Assembly (NCBI GenBank): GCA_900766735.1
Contig: CAAFWO010000046.1
Coordinates: 17,570 to 81,569, forward strand
DNA: 64,000 bases
Direction: 5' to 3'
Source: Clostridia bacterium
GTDB taxonomy: Bacteria; Bacillota; Clostridia; CAKSNL01; HGM11501
Each line of letters starts with the position of its first letter. Within the stretch, counting starts at the first letter, position 1. The notes under the pieces are model-generated. The model had not been told where the DNA came from and did not search any database. It saw only the letters and a program-made list of their open reading frames with translations. Below, in pieces: positions 1-10,000 of this stretch. The position numbers and the translations under genes are program-made.

Positions 1-869
1 GCCATTTCCTTTCCGCCCTCCGCCTGAAGGCGAAGTATTTTAACAGCTCCGCTGCCGCATGCAACGGTGAGCCCCTCTTTATCCTCCGACAAAACGCAGC
101 CCGGTTCTCCAGTGCCGTCGGCAATTTCCGTCTTTGTTATCTTCATCTTTTTCCCGCCGATATAGGAATAAGCCGCAGGCCAGGGGTAAGTTCCCCTCAC
201 AAGGTCGTGCACCGCCTTTGCGGATTTTGACCAGTCGATCTGCCCGGTCTGGGCGGTCAGCATGTGGGTATAGGTCGCCTTTTCGTCGTCCTGCTTTTCG
301 CGCTCCGCCGTCCCGTCGGCAATTTTGGAAAGCGCCGACAATAAAGCATGACAGCCGACCTTCTCAAGCTTTGAAAAAAGCGATGTCTGGTCGTCGTCGA
401 TCGCGATCGGGCACGTTTCTTTTAAGATGATGTCGCCCGTGTCAAGGCCTTTATCCATATACATAACGGTAACGCCCGTCTCGCTCTCGCCTTCTATGAG
501 CGCGGTCTGCACGGGTGATGCGCCGCGGTATTTGGGAAGGAGCGAACCGTGCACGTTTATGCACCCGTATTTCGGAAATCCCAGCACATATTCGGGCAAT
601 ATCTTCCCGTATGCGACAACGACGATAATGTCGGGCCGATGCTCGGACAAAATGCCGGCTATCGCGCCGTCTTTCAGCGTTTCGGGCTGATAGACCGGAA
701 TGTTTTCACCGACCGCCAGCTCCTTTACCGGGGGCGCTGTAAGAATCTTTTTTCTGCCCTTCGGCTTGTCCGGCTGGCTGATGACCGCCGTAACGCTATG
801 CTCCGAACCGATGAGTGCGGCAAGATGCGCCCTTGCAAAATCGGGCGTTCCCATAAATAAAATCTTCAA
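1..869 (-). CDS. fmt: Methionyl-tRNA formyltransferase (C-terminus cut by window edge)
   Basis: Transfers a formyl group from 10-formyl-tetrahydrofolate to initiator Met-tRNA in the cytoplasm. The translation begins KILFMGTPDFA, carries the conserved INVHGSLLPKYRGASP segment (folate/catalytic loop) and later the WP(W)PAAYS region typical of the C-terminal tRNA-binding part. About 290 codons are present; the family usually has about 310, so roughly 20 residues lie outside the window. The start is a TTG at 869 with a GGAGGG ribosome-binding site about 9 nt upstream; I see no better ATG. It is the last visible gene of the yicC-remA-gmk-rpoZ-priA-def-fmt run and lies 14 bp after def, its usual partner, which removes the formyl group again after translation. 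Confidence 0.93.
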   Translation of the reverse strand, partial: MKILFMGTPDFARAHLAALIGSEHSVTAVISQPDKPKGRKKILTAPPVKELAVGENIPVYQPETLKDGAIAGILSEHRPDIIVVVAYGKILPEYVLGFPKYGCINVHGSLLPKYRGASPVQTALIEGESETGVTVMYMDKGLDTGDIILKETCPIAIDDDQTSLFSKLEKVGCHALLSALSKIADGTAEREKQDDEKATYTHMLTAQTGQIDWSKSAKAVHDLVRGTYPWPAAYSYIGGKKMKITKTEIADGTGEPGCVLSEDKEGLTVACGSGAVKILRLQAEGGKEM

Positions 870-883
870 CCGGTGTGCCCTCC

Positions 884-1345
884 TCATTCCTCTTCGGGGT
901 CGATAAAGCGCTCCGCCTTTTCAACGAAGGCGTGCCCGTCCAGATGTTCGATCTCGTGGCAGAAAGCGCGCGCCAAAAGGCCGCTTCCTTTAAATTCGAC
1001 CTCGTTTCCGTCCCGGTCGAAGGCTCTGACCGTAACATGCTCGGGGCGCGTCACGATTCCCCATTTGCCGGGAAAGCTTAAACACCCTTCCGTTCCGGTC
1101 TGCGAGCCGGACTCTTCGGTGATGACGGGGTTGATAAGCTCGATAAGCCCCTCACCGTCGTCTATCACGCAGATGCGCTTTAAGATGCCGACCTGAACTG
1201 CCGCCAAGCCGACTCCGTTCGCCTCATACATAGTGTCCGCCATATCGTCCAAAAGCTCCCGGAGTCTCTCGTCAAACGCCGTGACAGGTCTCGATTTTTT
1301 AAATAATATCTCGTCCGGCGCTTTTCTTATTTCTCTTATTGCCAT
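884..1345 (-). CDS. def: Peptide deformylase
   Basis: Metal-dependent hydrolase that removes the N-formyl group from nascent proteins. All three family motifs are present in order: GVGLAAVQVG (motif 1, near residue 44; most relatives have P-Q-I where this has V-Q-V), EGCLSFPG with the metal-ligand cysteine, and HEIEHLDG with two histidine ligands and the catalytic glutamate. The length of 153 residues is normal. The ATG start has GGAGG 7 nt upstream. The gene sits between priA (17-bp gap) and fmt (14-bp gap), the standard Firmicutes arrangement. The stop is TGA. Confidence 0.97.
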   Translation of the reverse strand: MAIREIRKAPDEILFKKSRPVTAFDERLRELLDDMADTMYEANGVGLAAVQVGILKRICVIDDGEGLIELINPVITEESGSQTGTEGCLSFPGKWGIVTRPEHVTVRAFDRDGNEVEFKGSGLLARAFCHEIEHLDGHAFVEKAERFIDPEEE

Positions 1346-1361
1346 AAAAATTCCTCCGTAA

Positions 1362-3761
1362 TTATGCCATATTAACAGGGTCGATCATGATCGCCATTTT
1401 CACGGTTTTCGACTTAAAGTCAAAATAGAGCGTGCGAAGAAGCTCCCTTGTCACAGAGTCCGCTTCGCCCTTGAACCAGAAGCGCCATCTGTAGCGCCCC
1501 TTGATCTTATAAAGCGGCGACGGAGCGGAAGCGAAAAGCTTTATATCTCTGCCCGAAAAAAGCTCCTTAAATTTTTTCTCTATCTTTAAGCACGCCTCTT
1601 TAACGCTTTTTTCATCGGCCGATGAAAACGAAACGCAGACGATGTTTGAAAACGGCGGATAGCCGAACATTTTTCTGTACGCTATCTCCGATTCGTAAAA
1701 TCCCTCATAATCCTGTTTTTTCGCAAATTCGATCACCGGGTTCTCGGGGCTGTAGGTCTGAATAATGGCCCGGCCGCGTGTATCTCCGCGCCCGGCTCTT
1801 CCGCAGACCTGGGTTATCAAGTCAAACGTGCGCTCCGACGCCCGGTAGTCGTCGATATTTAACGACATATCCGCCGCGACGACGCCGACGAGCGATATAT
1901 TCGGGAAATCGAGCCCCTTTGATACCATCTGCGTGCCGAGCAAAATGTCGATCTTTTCTTCACTGAATTTTTTTAATATTTTTTCATGCGCGTTTTTCCC
2001 GGCCGTCGTGTCAACATCCATTCTGATGACGCTTGCCGAGGGAAAAAGCACCCTGATCTCTTCTTCAAGCCTCTCCGTTCCCGTGCCGAAATATTTAATA
2101 TGGCCGGACGAACAGGAGGGGCATGTCTTCATCACCGCGGTCTTATATCCGCAGTAATGGCAGTTTAGCGTTCCTGTGTTTTTGTGATAAACAAGAGCTA
2201 TCGAGCAGGAGGGGCACAGTGCGACATACCCGCAGTCGCGGCACGAAACAAACGTGGAAAATCCCCGTCTGTTTAAGAAAAGCACCGTCTGCTCCCCGTT
2301 TTTGATGTTCTTTCTTATCTCTTCGGTGAGCCTTCCGGAAAGCATTCTTCTGTTTCCGTTTTTAAGCTCCGAGCGCATATCGACAGCCTCGATCAAAGGG
2401 AGGCTGACCTCGTTATAGCGCTTCGTCATTTTGATCAGCTCATATTTGCCGGAAAGCGCCTTGTAATAGTCCGTGACGGACGGTGTCGCCGATGCTAAGA
2501 TCAAAAGCGCATTATGCTGGCGGCACCTCATCTTCGCGACCTCGATAGCGTCGTATCTCGGCGTCTGCTCCGATTTATAGGTGTTTTCGTGCTCCTCGTC
2601 AACTATGATGAGCCCGATATTGTCAAGCGGCGCAAAAATTGCGCTTCTCGCGCCGACAACGACCTTTGCCTCGCCGTTTTTTATCCTCACCCACTCGTCT
2701 AACCTCTCGCCGGACGAGAGCATGCTGTGAAGTATCGCGACATTTTCGCCAAACCGCCCCAAAAAGCGGTCCGTCATCTGCGGCGTGAGCGAGATCTCGG
2801 GAACAAGCACGATAGCCTGCCGCCCGTTTTTGACCGTCCGCTCGATCGCCTGCATATAGACCTCGGTCTTGCCGCTTCCCGTAACTCCGTGAAGAAGAAC
2901 GGTTTTAGCCCTGCCCGAGTCTGAAAGGCGGTTAATTGTCTCAAGCGCCGCTTTCTGCTCCTCTGTCGGGTGAAGGCTATATGTCGCGCTCAATTTTTTC
3001 TCCTTAAAAGGGTCGCGCCTTAAAGCCTCGTCATAAATTTTAACGATGCTCTTGTCAGAAAGCGCGCGGATCGCCGAGGTGTTGTCAAATCCGGCAAGCG
3101 GCCTGTCCCCTTTTTCCAATGCCATGACCGCGTCCCTCTGCGAGACCGCACGGTCAGGCAAAAGGGCGAGCGCGTTCTCTGCCTTCATATTCAGCGAAAC
3201 ATATTTTCTTTTTAAGACTCCGGCCTTTTTGTGAGTGAATTTTTCCGTTTCGACGGCGTTTTTCTCCTCAAGACTTTTGACCGTGCCGGTTACCGATGCG
3301 CCGAACTCATTTTTAAGCGCGGCAAGCGTCGTAGCTCCGCCCTCGTCCTCGATAAAGGCGAGAACTTTTTTCTGAAGCGGTGAAAAATTGCCGTCCGCAT
3401 TTATGAGGCGAACCTTTTTGTCCTCCTTACCGAAAGTGCCGGGAGGGCACAAAAGCTTCAGGCAGTCGAAAAACGGGGCGATATACATCTTCTGCATAAA
3501 ATGTGCAAGCTCTATCGCCTTGTCATCCGCCGCCGGCGCGCCCTTTTTCACGGCCGAGATGTATTTAAGCTCATAGTCCGTCTCCTCGTCTGTAAAGCCG
3601 ATGACGATACCGGTCTTCTTTCCGCGGCCGAAAGGAACGGTCACGATGCATCCGGCCTTAAGCGTGCCTTTCTCCGAATCGGGAATTTTATAGTAAAACT
3701 CCCGGTCGAGCGAAAAAACGCCCGTGTCGACCAAAACCCTTGCCAGAGTTTCCAAAGCCAT
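1362..3761 (-). CDS. priA: Primosomal protein N' (replication restart helicase PriA)
   Basis: 3'-to-5' DNA helicase that recognises stalled replication forks and reloads the replisome. Visible features in order: N-terminal 3'-DNA-binding domain (VLVDTG...FYYKIP), Walker A GVTGSGKTEVY around residue 290, DEEH Walker B box, a zinc-binding insertion with paired CxxC motifs (CRDCG, CPSC, CHYCG, CPSC), then helicase motifs ending in TQVCGRAGRG. The 799 residues fit the family. The start is uncertain: the GGAGG site lies only about 1 nt from the ATG at 3761, whereas a TTG at 3755 (third codon) has proper spacing and would start the protein closer to the family N-terminus. In Bacillus coaBC lies between rpoZ and priA; here it is absent. 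Confidence 0.96.
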   Translation of the reverse strand: MALETLARVLVDTGVFSLDREFYYKIPDSEKGTLKAGCIVTVPFGRGKKTGIVIGFTDEETDYELKYISAVKKGAPAADDKAIELAHFMQKMYIAPFFDCLKLLCPPGTFGKEDKKVRLINADGNFSPLQKKVLAFIEDEGGATTLAALKNEFGASVTGTVKSLEEKNAVETEKFTHKKAGVLKRKYVSLNMKAENALALLPDRAVSQRDAVMALEKGDRPLAGFDNTSAIRALSDKSIVKIYDEALRRDPFKEKKLSATYSLHPTEEQKAALETINRLSDSGRAKTVLLHGVTGSGKTEVYMQAIERTVKNGRQAIVLVPEISLTPQMTDRFLGRFGENVAILHSMLSSGERLDEWVRIKNGEAKVVVGARSAIFAPLDNIGLIIVDEEHENTYKSEQTPRYDAIEVAKMRCRQHNALLILASATPSVTDYYKALSGKYELIKMTKRYNEVSLPLIEAVDMRSELKNGNRRMLSGRLTEEIRKNIKNGEQTVLFLNRRGFSTFVSCRDCGYVALCPSCSIALVYHKNTGTLNCHYCGYKTAVMKTCPSCSSGHIKYFGTGTERLEEEIRVLFPSASVIRMDVDTTAGKNAHEKILKKFSEEKIDILLGTQMVSKGLDFPNISLVGVVAADMSLNIDDYRASERTFDLITQVCGRAGRGDTRGRAIIQTYSPENPVIEFAKKQDYEGFYESEIAYRKMFGYPPFSNIVCVSFSSADEKSVKEACLKIEKKFKELFSGRDIKLFASAPSPLYKIKGRYRWRFWFKGEADSVTRELLRTLYFDFKSKTVKMAIMIDPVNMA

Positions 3762-3768
3762 TCCTCCG

Positions 3769-3981
3769 TTATTTGCCGAGCGTTATGCTGTAGCCGATCT
3801 TGCCGGCATATATCTCTTCAACCGCGATCGTGACAGGCTTTTCGGACATTGTGTGAACCAGGGGTTCTGCCGAATTTTCCTTGTCCTCAAGCTCTCTCGC
3901 TCTTTTTGCCGTTGCGATAACAATGCTGTAACGGCTGTCAAATTTCTTCATAAGTTCGTCTACCGACGGATAGATCATCAT
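3769..3981 (-). CDS. rpoZ: RNA polymerase omega subunit
   Basis: Small RNA polymerase subunit that helps fold and hold the beta' subunit. The 70-residue product has the family core SRYSIVIATAKRAREL followed by KPVTIAVEEIYAGKI. It starts at tandem ATG codons behind an AGGGAG site, lies between gmk (20-bp gap) and priA (7-bp gap), and so keeps the conserved gmk-rpoZ pairing. Confidence 0.95.
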   Translation of the reverse strand: MMIYPSVDELMKKFDSRYSIVIATAKRARELEDKENSAEPLVHTMSEKPVTIAVEEIYAGKIGYSITLGK

Positions 3982-4001
3982 AATAAAATTCTCCCTTTCT
4001 T

Positions 4002-4616
4002 TTAGTCCTTTTTAAGCTTTTCTATGAGGCAGTGATTGTTCTTGACTCTCATGCTCTCCGCTCTTATTATATCGTTCAGGCGCATCGTGCATTCCTCGAC
4101 GTCGTCGTTCACGATTATGTAGTCATAGTCCTTAATAAACTCATATTCTTCCTTCGCACGGCGAATCCTTTTGTCAAGCGCCGCGAGCGCCGTTTCGTTG
4201 CCCTCGTCGCGTTTCATGATCCTGCGCTTTAGCTCCTCATTTTCGGGCGGTGCAACGAAGACGAGCACCGCGTCCGGATAGCTCTCTTTAGCCTTGAACG
4301 CGCCGTTGACCTCGATCTCCAAAATACTGCTTTTGCCCTCTTCAAGAGCCTTGATGAGCGGAGCCTTGGGCGTTCCGTAATAATTGTCCACATAGCGCTC
4401 CCACTCAATGAAATAGCCCTCTTTTATGCGTTTTTCAAATTCTTCTTTCGAAATATAATAATAGCTCTCGCCCTCTGTCTCGCCGGCTCTCGGCGCTCTT
4501 GTCGTGCATGAAACGGAAAGGAAAATATCCTCCTTGCGCTCCAAAATCTTTTTAACGACAGTCCCCTTGCCGACCCCGGACGGGCCCGAAACTATAAATA
4601 TGCTCCCCTTAGCCAT
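4002..4616 (-). CDS. gmk: Guanylate kinase
   Basis: Phosphorylates GMP to GDP with ATP, an essential step of guanine nucleotide supply. The N-terminus has the P-loop [10 protein letters not shown]; it is followed by the GMP-binding region [20 protein letters not shown] and the FIEW(E) segment. The length of 204 residues is typical. The ATG overlaps the end of remA by 8 bp, so translation is probably coupled; the upstream ribosome-binding site inside remA is weak. Confidence 0.97.
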   Translation of the reverse strand: MAKGSIFIVSGPSGVGKGTVVKKILERKEDIFLSVSCTTRAPRAGETEGESYYYISKEEFEKRIKEGYFIEWERYVDNYYGTPKAPLIKALEEGKSSILEIEVNGAFKAKESYPDAVLVFVAPPENEELKRRIMKRDEGNETALAALDKRIRRAKEEYEFIKDYDYIIVNDDVEECTMRLNDIIRAESMRVKNNHCLIEKLKKD

Positions 4617-4866
4617 CTATCCCAACATCCTCTCCGCTGTCAAATCTGTGAGCTATCGTGTCCGGCTGCACAGACGACGTAATAACATGGTCGCTGTCCG
4701 TCACAATGACAGCTCTCGTCCTTCTCCCGTAAGTTGCGTCGATAAGCTTGCCCTTCTCGCGCGCCTCCTGCACCAGCCTTTTAACGGGCGCGGATTCCGG
4801 AGAAATGACCGCCACGACATGCATTGCGTTTACGATATTGCCGAATCCGATGTTAATTATCCTCAT
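4609..4866 (-). CDS. remA: RemA-like regulatory protein (DUF370)
   Basis: Member of the RemA/DUF370 family. In Bacillus subtilis RemA is a DNA-binding activator of matrix and osmoprotection operons. The 85-residue protein starts [11 protein letters not shown] and contains the conserved [16 protein letters not shown] stretch. The position between yicC and gmk matches Bacillus, which supports orthology; the target genes in this organism cannot be inferred. The ATG has GAGG about 7 nt upstream. Confidence 0.92.
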   Translation of the reverse strand: MRIINIGFGNIVNAMHVVAVISPESAPVKRLVQEAREKGKLIDATYGRRTRAVIVTDSDHVITSSVQPDTIAHRFDSGEDVGIDG

Positions 4867-4875
4867 AAAAAATCC

Positions 4876-5754
4876 TCACTCGATATTCTGTATCTGCTCA
4901 CGCATCTTTTCTATCTCTGTCTTAAGCTCGACGACCATTTTAGTTGTCTCAACGTCGTTCGCCTTTGAGCCCGTGGTGTTCACCTCGCGGTTGATCTCCT
5001 GAATGAGAAAGTCAAGCTTTCTGCCGGCCGCCTCGTTTCCGTTGATGATCGTCGAAAGCTCGGCAATGTGGCTCTTTAATCGCACCATTTCCTCGTCGAC
5101 ATTGATCTTGTCCGTAAAAATGGCGACTTCGTTTAATAACCTTGCCTCGTCCACCGGGACACCCGATAGGATTTCCTCCATCTTGGTGCGCAGGCGCTCT
5201 GAATATGCCTTAACTATCACCGGCATTCTTTCTGTAATCTTATCGACATAGGACAAAATGACCTTTCCCTTTTCCAAAAGGTCCGCTCCGAGCCTTGCGC
5301 CCTCTTCGCTCCTCATCCTTTCAAAGTTTGAAAGCGCCTTTCCAAATACCGAAAGAACATCGTCAACGAGCCCTTCCTCGTCGACGGACGGCTTGTCCAC
5401 CTTGAACATTTCCGGGAAAGTCGCGATGTTTGTGACCTTCGCGTTATTTTCGATGCCGAGCTCTTCAGAAAGTCTTGAAAGCTCTAAATAATAGCTCTTT
5501 GCAAGCGCGGTATTCGCGCACACCGTCACACTGTCCTCGTTATAGTCGACGACCGAGACCGAAATATCGACCTTTCCGCGCTTGATAACCCTTGAAGCCG
5601 CCTTTCTTAAAGGCTCTTCCAGAAAGCCGAACTGGCGCGGCACCTTTATGTTAAAGTCGGTGAATCTCTGGTTGACCGATTTTATCTCCGTGCTAATCTT
5701 TCTTCCGTTTACCGTCTCTTCAAAATGGCCGTAACCGGTCATACTTCTTATCAT
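4876..5754 (-). CDS. YicC/YloC family endoribonuclease
   Basis: Member of the YicC/YloC family, described as RNA endonucleases involved in RNA turnover. The N-terminus MIRSMTGYG is the family hallmark, followed by EIKSVNQRF(T/L)D; the C-terminal domain contains KLDFLIQE(I)NRE(V)NT(T)GSK, the signature of DUF1732. At 292 residues it is full length. Start ATG with AAAGGAG upstream. It is the first gene of the yicC-remA-gmk-rpoZ-priA-def-fmt run; a terminator separates it from the PPIase gene upstream. Confidence 0.95.
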   Translation of the reverse strand: MIRSMTGYGHFEETVNGRKISTEIKSVNQRFTDFNIKVPRQFGFLEEPLRKAASRVIKRGKVDISVSVVDYNEDSVTVCANTALAKSYYLELSRLSEELGIENNAKVTNIATFPEMFKVDKPSVDEEGLVDDVLSVFGKALSNFERMRSEEGARLGADLLEKGKVILSYVDKITERMPVIVKAYSERLRTKMEEILSGVPVDEARLLNEVAIFTDKINVDEEMVRLKSHIAELSTIINGNEAAGRKLDFLIQEINREVNTTGSKANDVETTKMVVELKTEIEKMREQIQNIE

Positions 5755-5785
5755 TTTGTGCTCCTTTTATCCTCTTTTTAAAACC

Positions 5786-5820
5786 CCTAAAGAGGCGAAG
5801 AAAAATTCCGCCTCTTTAGG
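5786..5820 (-). terminator. Intrinsic terminator after the PPIase gene
   Basis: Perfect 12-bp stem (5786-5797 with 5809-5820) around an 11-nt A-rich loop, followed on the minus strand by GGTTTTAAAAA. It lies 8 bp past the lipoprotein PPIase stop and just before yicC, so it should separate the spoVG-side genes from the yicC-fmt run. Confidence 0.85.
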
Positions 5821-5827
5821 ATCTTAA

Positions 5828-6973
5828 TTATTTATTGTCCGATGAAGTGTCGTTCTTCGCAGCGGCGATAAGCTTAACGCCCTTGATCTTGGATTCAGAC
5901 TTCGTGACCTCTGCGCTCTCAAGCTCTTTTGCCATCGCGTCCTCATATCCGGATTCCGTGATTGCGGTCTTAACCGCGTCCTTTATTCCGTTCTCGTCCG
6001 ATGTGAAATAAGACTCTTCAAGAGCGTATCTTTTTATGATGTGATAGCCCGAATAGCTTGCCTCGACCTTAACGGGCTCCTTCGTGTATTCGCCGACCGC
6101 GAGAGCAAACGACGCGTCCTCAAACGCAGGGTTTGAAAAGTCGCCCGACTTAAACACATATCCCGTCGCTCCGCCGTTAATGTTTCCGTCAGAGTCAACG
6201 TCGCCGGAATACTTTGTCATAAGAGTCTCAAAATCAGCTCCGCCGTTAAGCTCCGCTATAACCTCGTCAGCCTTTGCCTTTGCCGCGTCAAGATCTGAAA
6301 TGCCTTCGTCTCCGACCTTGATCAAAATGTGCTTGACTCTTGCGTAGTTATCGTTGTAGTACTTTAAGAGCGCCGCGTCGGTGAGCGCGTCCTCGCTTGT
6401 CATCTTCTCGGCAAGCTTGCCGGAAAGCACCATGTTCTTCCACATATCGGTGAGCTCATTTTCCGTCATCTTGACAGAAGAGAGCGCTTCTTCAAGCTTT
6501 GATTTTGAACCGAGGCCTTCGATGAACGAATTTTTTGCGTCCGTTATAGCCGAAGTCTCCTCGTCGGTAAGCGTAACCTCAAGCTCCGCCGCCTTCGATG
6601 CGACTAACGAAAGCTCCGCCGCCTTGTCAAAAACAAGGTCCTTAAGCTTGTCTCCGACAGTCACGCCGTCGATCTCCTTTTCCCAGATGGACTTGCCGTC
6701 CTCAGCGCTTCCGGCTTCGGACACGAGCTTTGAAACATCCGAATACATGTAAGAGCGCGTGTATGCGTCATACATGCAAACGTTCGTCAGTGCATCTTTA
6801 TAATCCGCCGCGCCGAAATAGAGCTCGGCAAATGTAAGTAAGTATTTATACTCGCTTAACGCAATGCGTTCTCCGTTCACTTCGCCGACCTTTGCCACAT
6901 TCACAACCGTGCAGCCGGTAACGAGCGAAAGCACGAGTGCCAGGCACAAAATTGCCTTTACCATATTTTTCAT
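5828..6973 (-). CDS. PrsA-like foldase lipoprotein (parvulin peptidyl-prolyl isomerase)
   Basis: Membrane-anchored extracytoplasmic chaperone that assists folding of secreted proteins. It has a lipoprotein signal peptide with lipobox LVTGC near residue 20, a SurA/trigger-factor-like N-terminal helical region, and a PpiC rotamase domain in the second half (ARVKHILIK, followed by YSGDVDSDGN and GYHIIKRY). I place the start at the ATG at 6973 (381 residues): the GGAGG site directly abuts an earlier ATG at 6982 but lies 9 nt from this one. It sits 47 bp downstream of mfd, echoing the pth-mfd-prsA neighbourhood known from other Firmicutes. The abundance of secreted proteins in this window suggests plausible clients, though that is inference. 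Confidence 0.9.
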   Translation of the reverse strand: MKNMVKAILCLALVLSLVTGCTVVNVAKVGEVNGERIALSEYKYLLTFAELYFGAADYKDALTNVCMYDAYTRSYMYSDVSKLVSEAGSAEDGKSIWEKEIDGVTVGDKLKDLVFDKAAELSLVASKAAELEVTLTDEETSAITDAKNSFIEGLGSKSKLEEALSSVKMTENELTDMWKNMVLSGKLAEKMTSEDALTDAALLKYYNDNYARVKHILIKVGDEGISDLDAAKAKADEVIAELNGGADFETLMTKYSGDVDSDGNINGGATGYVFKSGDFSNPAFEDASFALAVGEYTKEPVKVEASYSGYHIIKRYALEESYFTSDENGIKDAVKTAITESGYEDAMAKELESAEVTKSESKIKGVKLIAAAKNDTSSDNK

Positions 6974-7020
6974 ATTTAACATCCTCCGTAAATTAATATC
7001 TTTCTAGTAATAATACTATA

Positions 7021-10000
7021 TTATTCGCAAGATTTCAAGTTTTGTAATACTTTTTTAACAAATTCGATCATATCTCCGTGGTTCAGCTTGCCGCACCTAA
7101 TGTGAACTGCGTTCCTTCCGGAGGCGGAAAACATCACTTTTCCGCGGAATTCTGCCGATAAGGCCGCGATCACGGCCGGAATATTTTTCATCTCCGGCCC
7201 GGGGTACAAAATAAGCTTTTCGTTGGCATAGTTGATCTCCTCAATGCCGATGTTCCTTGCCTCCGATCTTATCATCGCCACATCGATAAGGCGGTAAACC
7301 GCCGCCGGAATCTCGCCGAACCTGTCCTCAAGCTCTTCTGCGACGGCATAGCTGTCCGACTGGTTCTCGATACCGGCGACCTTTTTATAGGCCTGGATCC
7401 TTAATGACGGCGAGGAAATATAGCTCTCCGGGATATAGGCGTTGACGTCAAGGTCGATAAGGCACTCTTTTTTCTCGGCGATCTTCTCGCCCTTAGCCTC
7501 GGCGACAGCCTCGGACAACAGCGAGCAGTAAACCTCATAGCCGACGCTTGACATAAAGCCCGACTGCTCGGGCCCCAAAACGTTGCCCGCTCCGCGAAGT
7601 TCCAAGTCCCTCGCAGCGATCTTAAAGCCCGATCCGAACTCGGTAAACTCACGGATCGCCTTAAGCCTTTTTTCCGCAATCTCGGAAAGTACCTTGTCGC
7701 GCCTGTAAGTCAGATACGCATATGCAAGCCGGCTCGAACGCCCGACTCTTCCGCGCAGCTGGTAAAGCTGTGCAAGCCCCATCCTGTCCGCGTCCTCTAT
7801 TATGATAGTGTTGACGTTCGGAATGTCAAGCCCGGTCTCGATTATCGTCGTGCAGACCAAAATGTCGATATTGCCCTCGACCATGTCCATCATGACATTT
7901 TCAAGCTCGGTCTCGTTCATCTGCCCGTGGCCGACGCCGACCTTGAAATCCGGAAACAGCGCGGCTAACTCCTCGGCCTTTTTATATATCCCCGAAACGC
8001 GGTTGTAAAGATAATACACCTGGCCGCCGCGCGAAAGCTCACGGACGATGGCCTCTTTCACGACCTCCGAGTTATACTCCATCGCGAAGGTCTGAACCGG
8101 GAGTCTGTCCTCGGGCGGCTCTGAAAGCACGCTCATGTCCCTTATTCCGATCATCGCCATATTAAGGCTTCGCGGAATAGGGGTTGCGGAGAGCGACAGC
8201 ACATCGATATTGTTTTTAAGCTCCTTTATCGCCTCCTTGTGCGCAACGCCGAAGCGCTGTTCCTCGTCGATAATAAGGAGTCCTAAATTTTTGAAATTCA
8301 CACTCTTTTGAAGCATTCTGTGCGTGCCTATCAAAATGTCGACCTCGCCTTTTTTGGTGCGCCTTATAATGTCGTCGGCCGCCTTTTTGCTCTTGAAACG
8401 GCTGAGCATCTCGATCGTTATCGGGTAGTTTTTCATTCGCTCTAAGAACGCGGCGTATTGCTGTGCGGCAAGCACCGTCGTCGGCACAAGATAGGCGACC
8501 TGAAGCCCGTCCGTCACGCATTTAAAAGCTCCTCGCATCGCGACCTCTGTCTTTCCGAAGCCGACGTCGCCCAACAAAAGTCTGTCCATCGGCCTGTCGG
8601 ACTCCATGTCCTCCTTCATCTCCTCGATAGAGCGGAGCTGGTCGTCCGTCTCGTCATAAATGAACTCGGCCTCGAACTCTCTTTGCCACTGCGTGTCCTC
8701 CGAAAAGCGGTGCCCTTTTGCCGCACTTCGCTCGGCATATAGCTTTACGAGCTTTTCCGCCAGCGCGGCAACGCTCGCTTTAACGCTGTTTTTGGTCTTC
8801 TTCCACTCACCGCCGCCGAGCTTGTTTAACTTGACTCTCGGCTCGCCGTCTGTCTCCGTTCCGCTTTTGTATTTATGGAGCAAATCAAGCGCTCCGGCCG
8901 GAACATAGAGCACATCGTCGCCGCGGTAGACTATCTTTAGATAATCCTTGATGCTTCCGCCGGTGTTGATCCTCTGCATGCCGGTAAAGCGGCCGATTCC
9001 GTGCGCCTCATGCACCACATAATCGCCGGGCAAAAGGTCGTTATAGCTTAATATCTCCTCGCCCTTCGTCCTCTTTTTCTTCTTGCGCTTAAAAGAGGGC
9101 GAAACCTCCCTGTCGCTCACGACGACGCTTTTTATGAGCGGATATTCAAACCCGGTCGAGAGACTGCCGTGAAGAAGTATCGCAAGCCCGGGCGTGAGCG
9201 CGGCGCCGGAATCGGCTGTCACGCTGATGTTTTTCTCGGTCAGAAATTCCGTCAGACTTTTGATCCTCTCGTCCGACCCTGCCATGATGACGATCTTATA
9301 GCCGCGCGTCTTGTAATAGGTAACATCCTCTGCCAAAAGCTCGGAATTTTTGCCGTACGGCTTGACGGACTTGACGGTCAGTGACAAAAGCTCCTTCGGC
9401 TTAAAGTCCGGCGTGTTGTCCGAAAGCAGGGAGACGCTTATGGTCTGCATCTTCAAAAGGTCTTTTATAATGTCGTAATAGTCGTTGATATACTTATCGC
9501 GGACGGATTCAATGTTGCCGTTCTCGATTAATGTCTTAACGCGCTCCTCCAAGTCCGCGCGGATCGCCTTTGCGGCCTCGGATACCCTTAAAGGCTCATC
9601 GATGACCGCGACAGAGTCCGGATCGATATAGCTTAAAAGCGAGCCCGTCTCGTCCGTGTCCGCCGCGGGGATGACCGTTGCCGATTCGATCTTCTCGGTC
9701 GACTTTTGCGTTTCTAAAGAAAAGCGGCGGAGCGAATCTATCTCATCATCAAAAAACTCCATTCTCAAAGGGTCGTCGTCAGCCGGCGAAAAAATGTCCA
9801 ATATTCCGCCGCGGACGGAAAAACAGCCCTTGCCTTCGACCGTCTCGCACCTTGTATAGCCGATCTCGGTGAGATTTTTGCAAAGCTCGGGAATATCAAA
9901 AGTGTCCCCGACCTTAAAGTGTATCTTTCCCGAATCGAACTTCTCCCTCGGGGTGATGAGCTGTAAGAGCGCGCCGACCGAAACGATGATTATTTTAGCG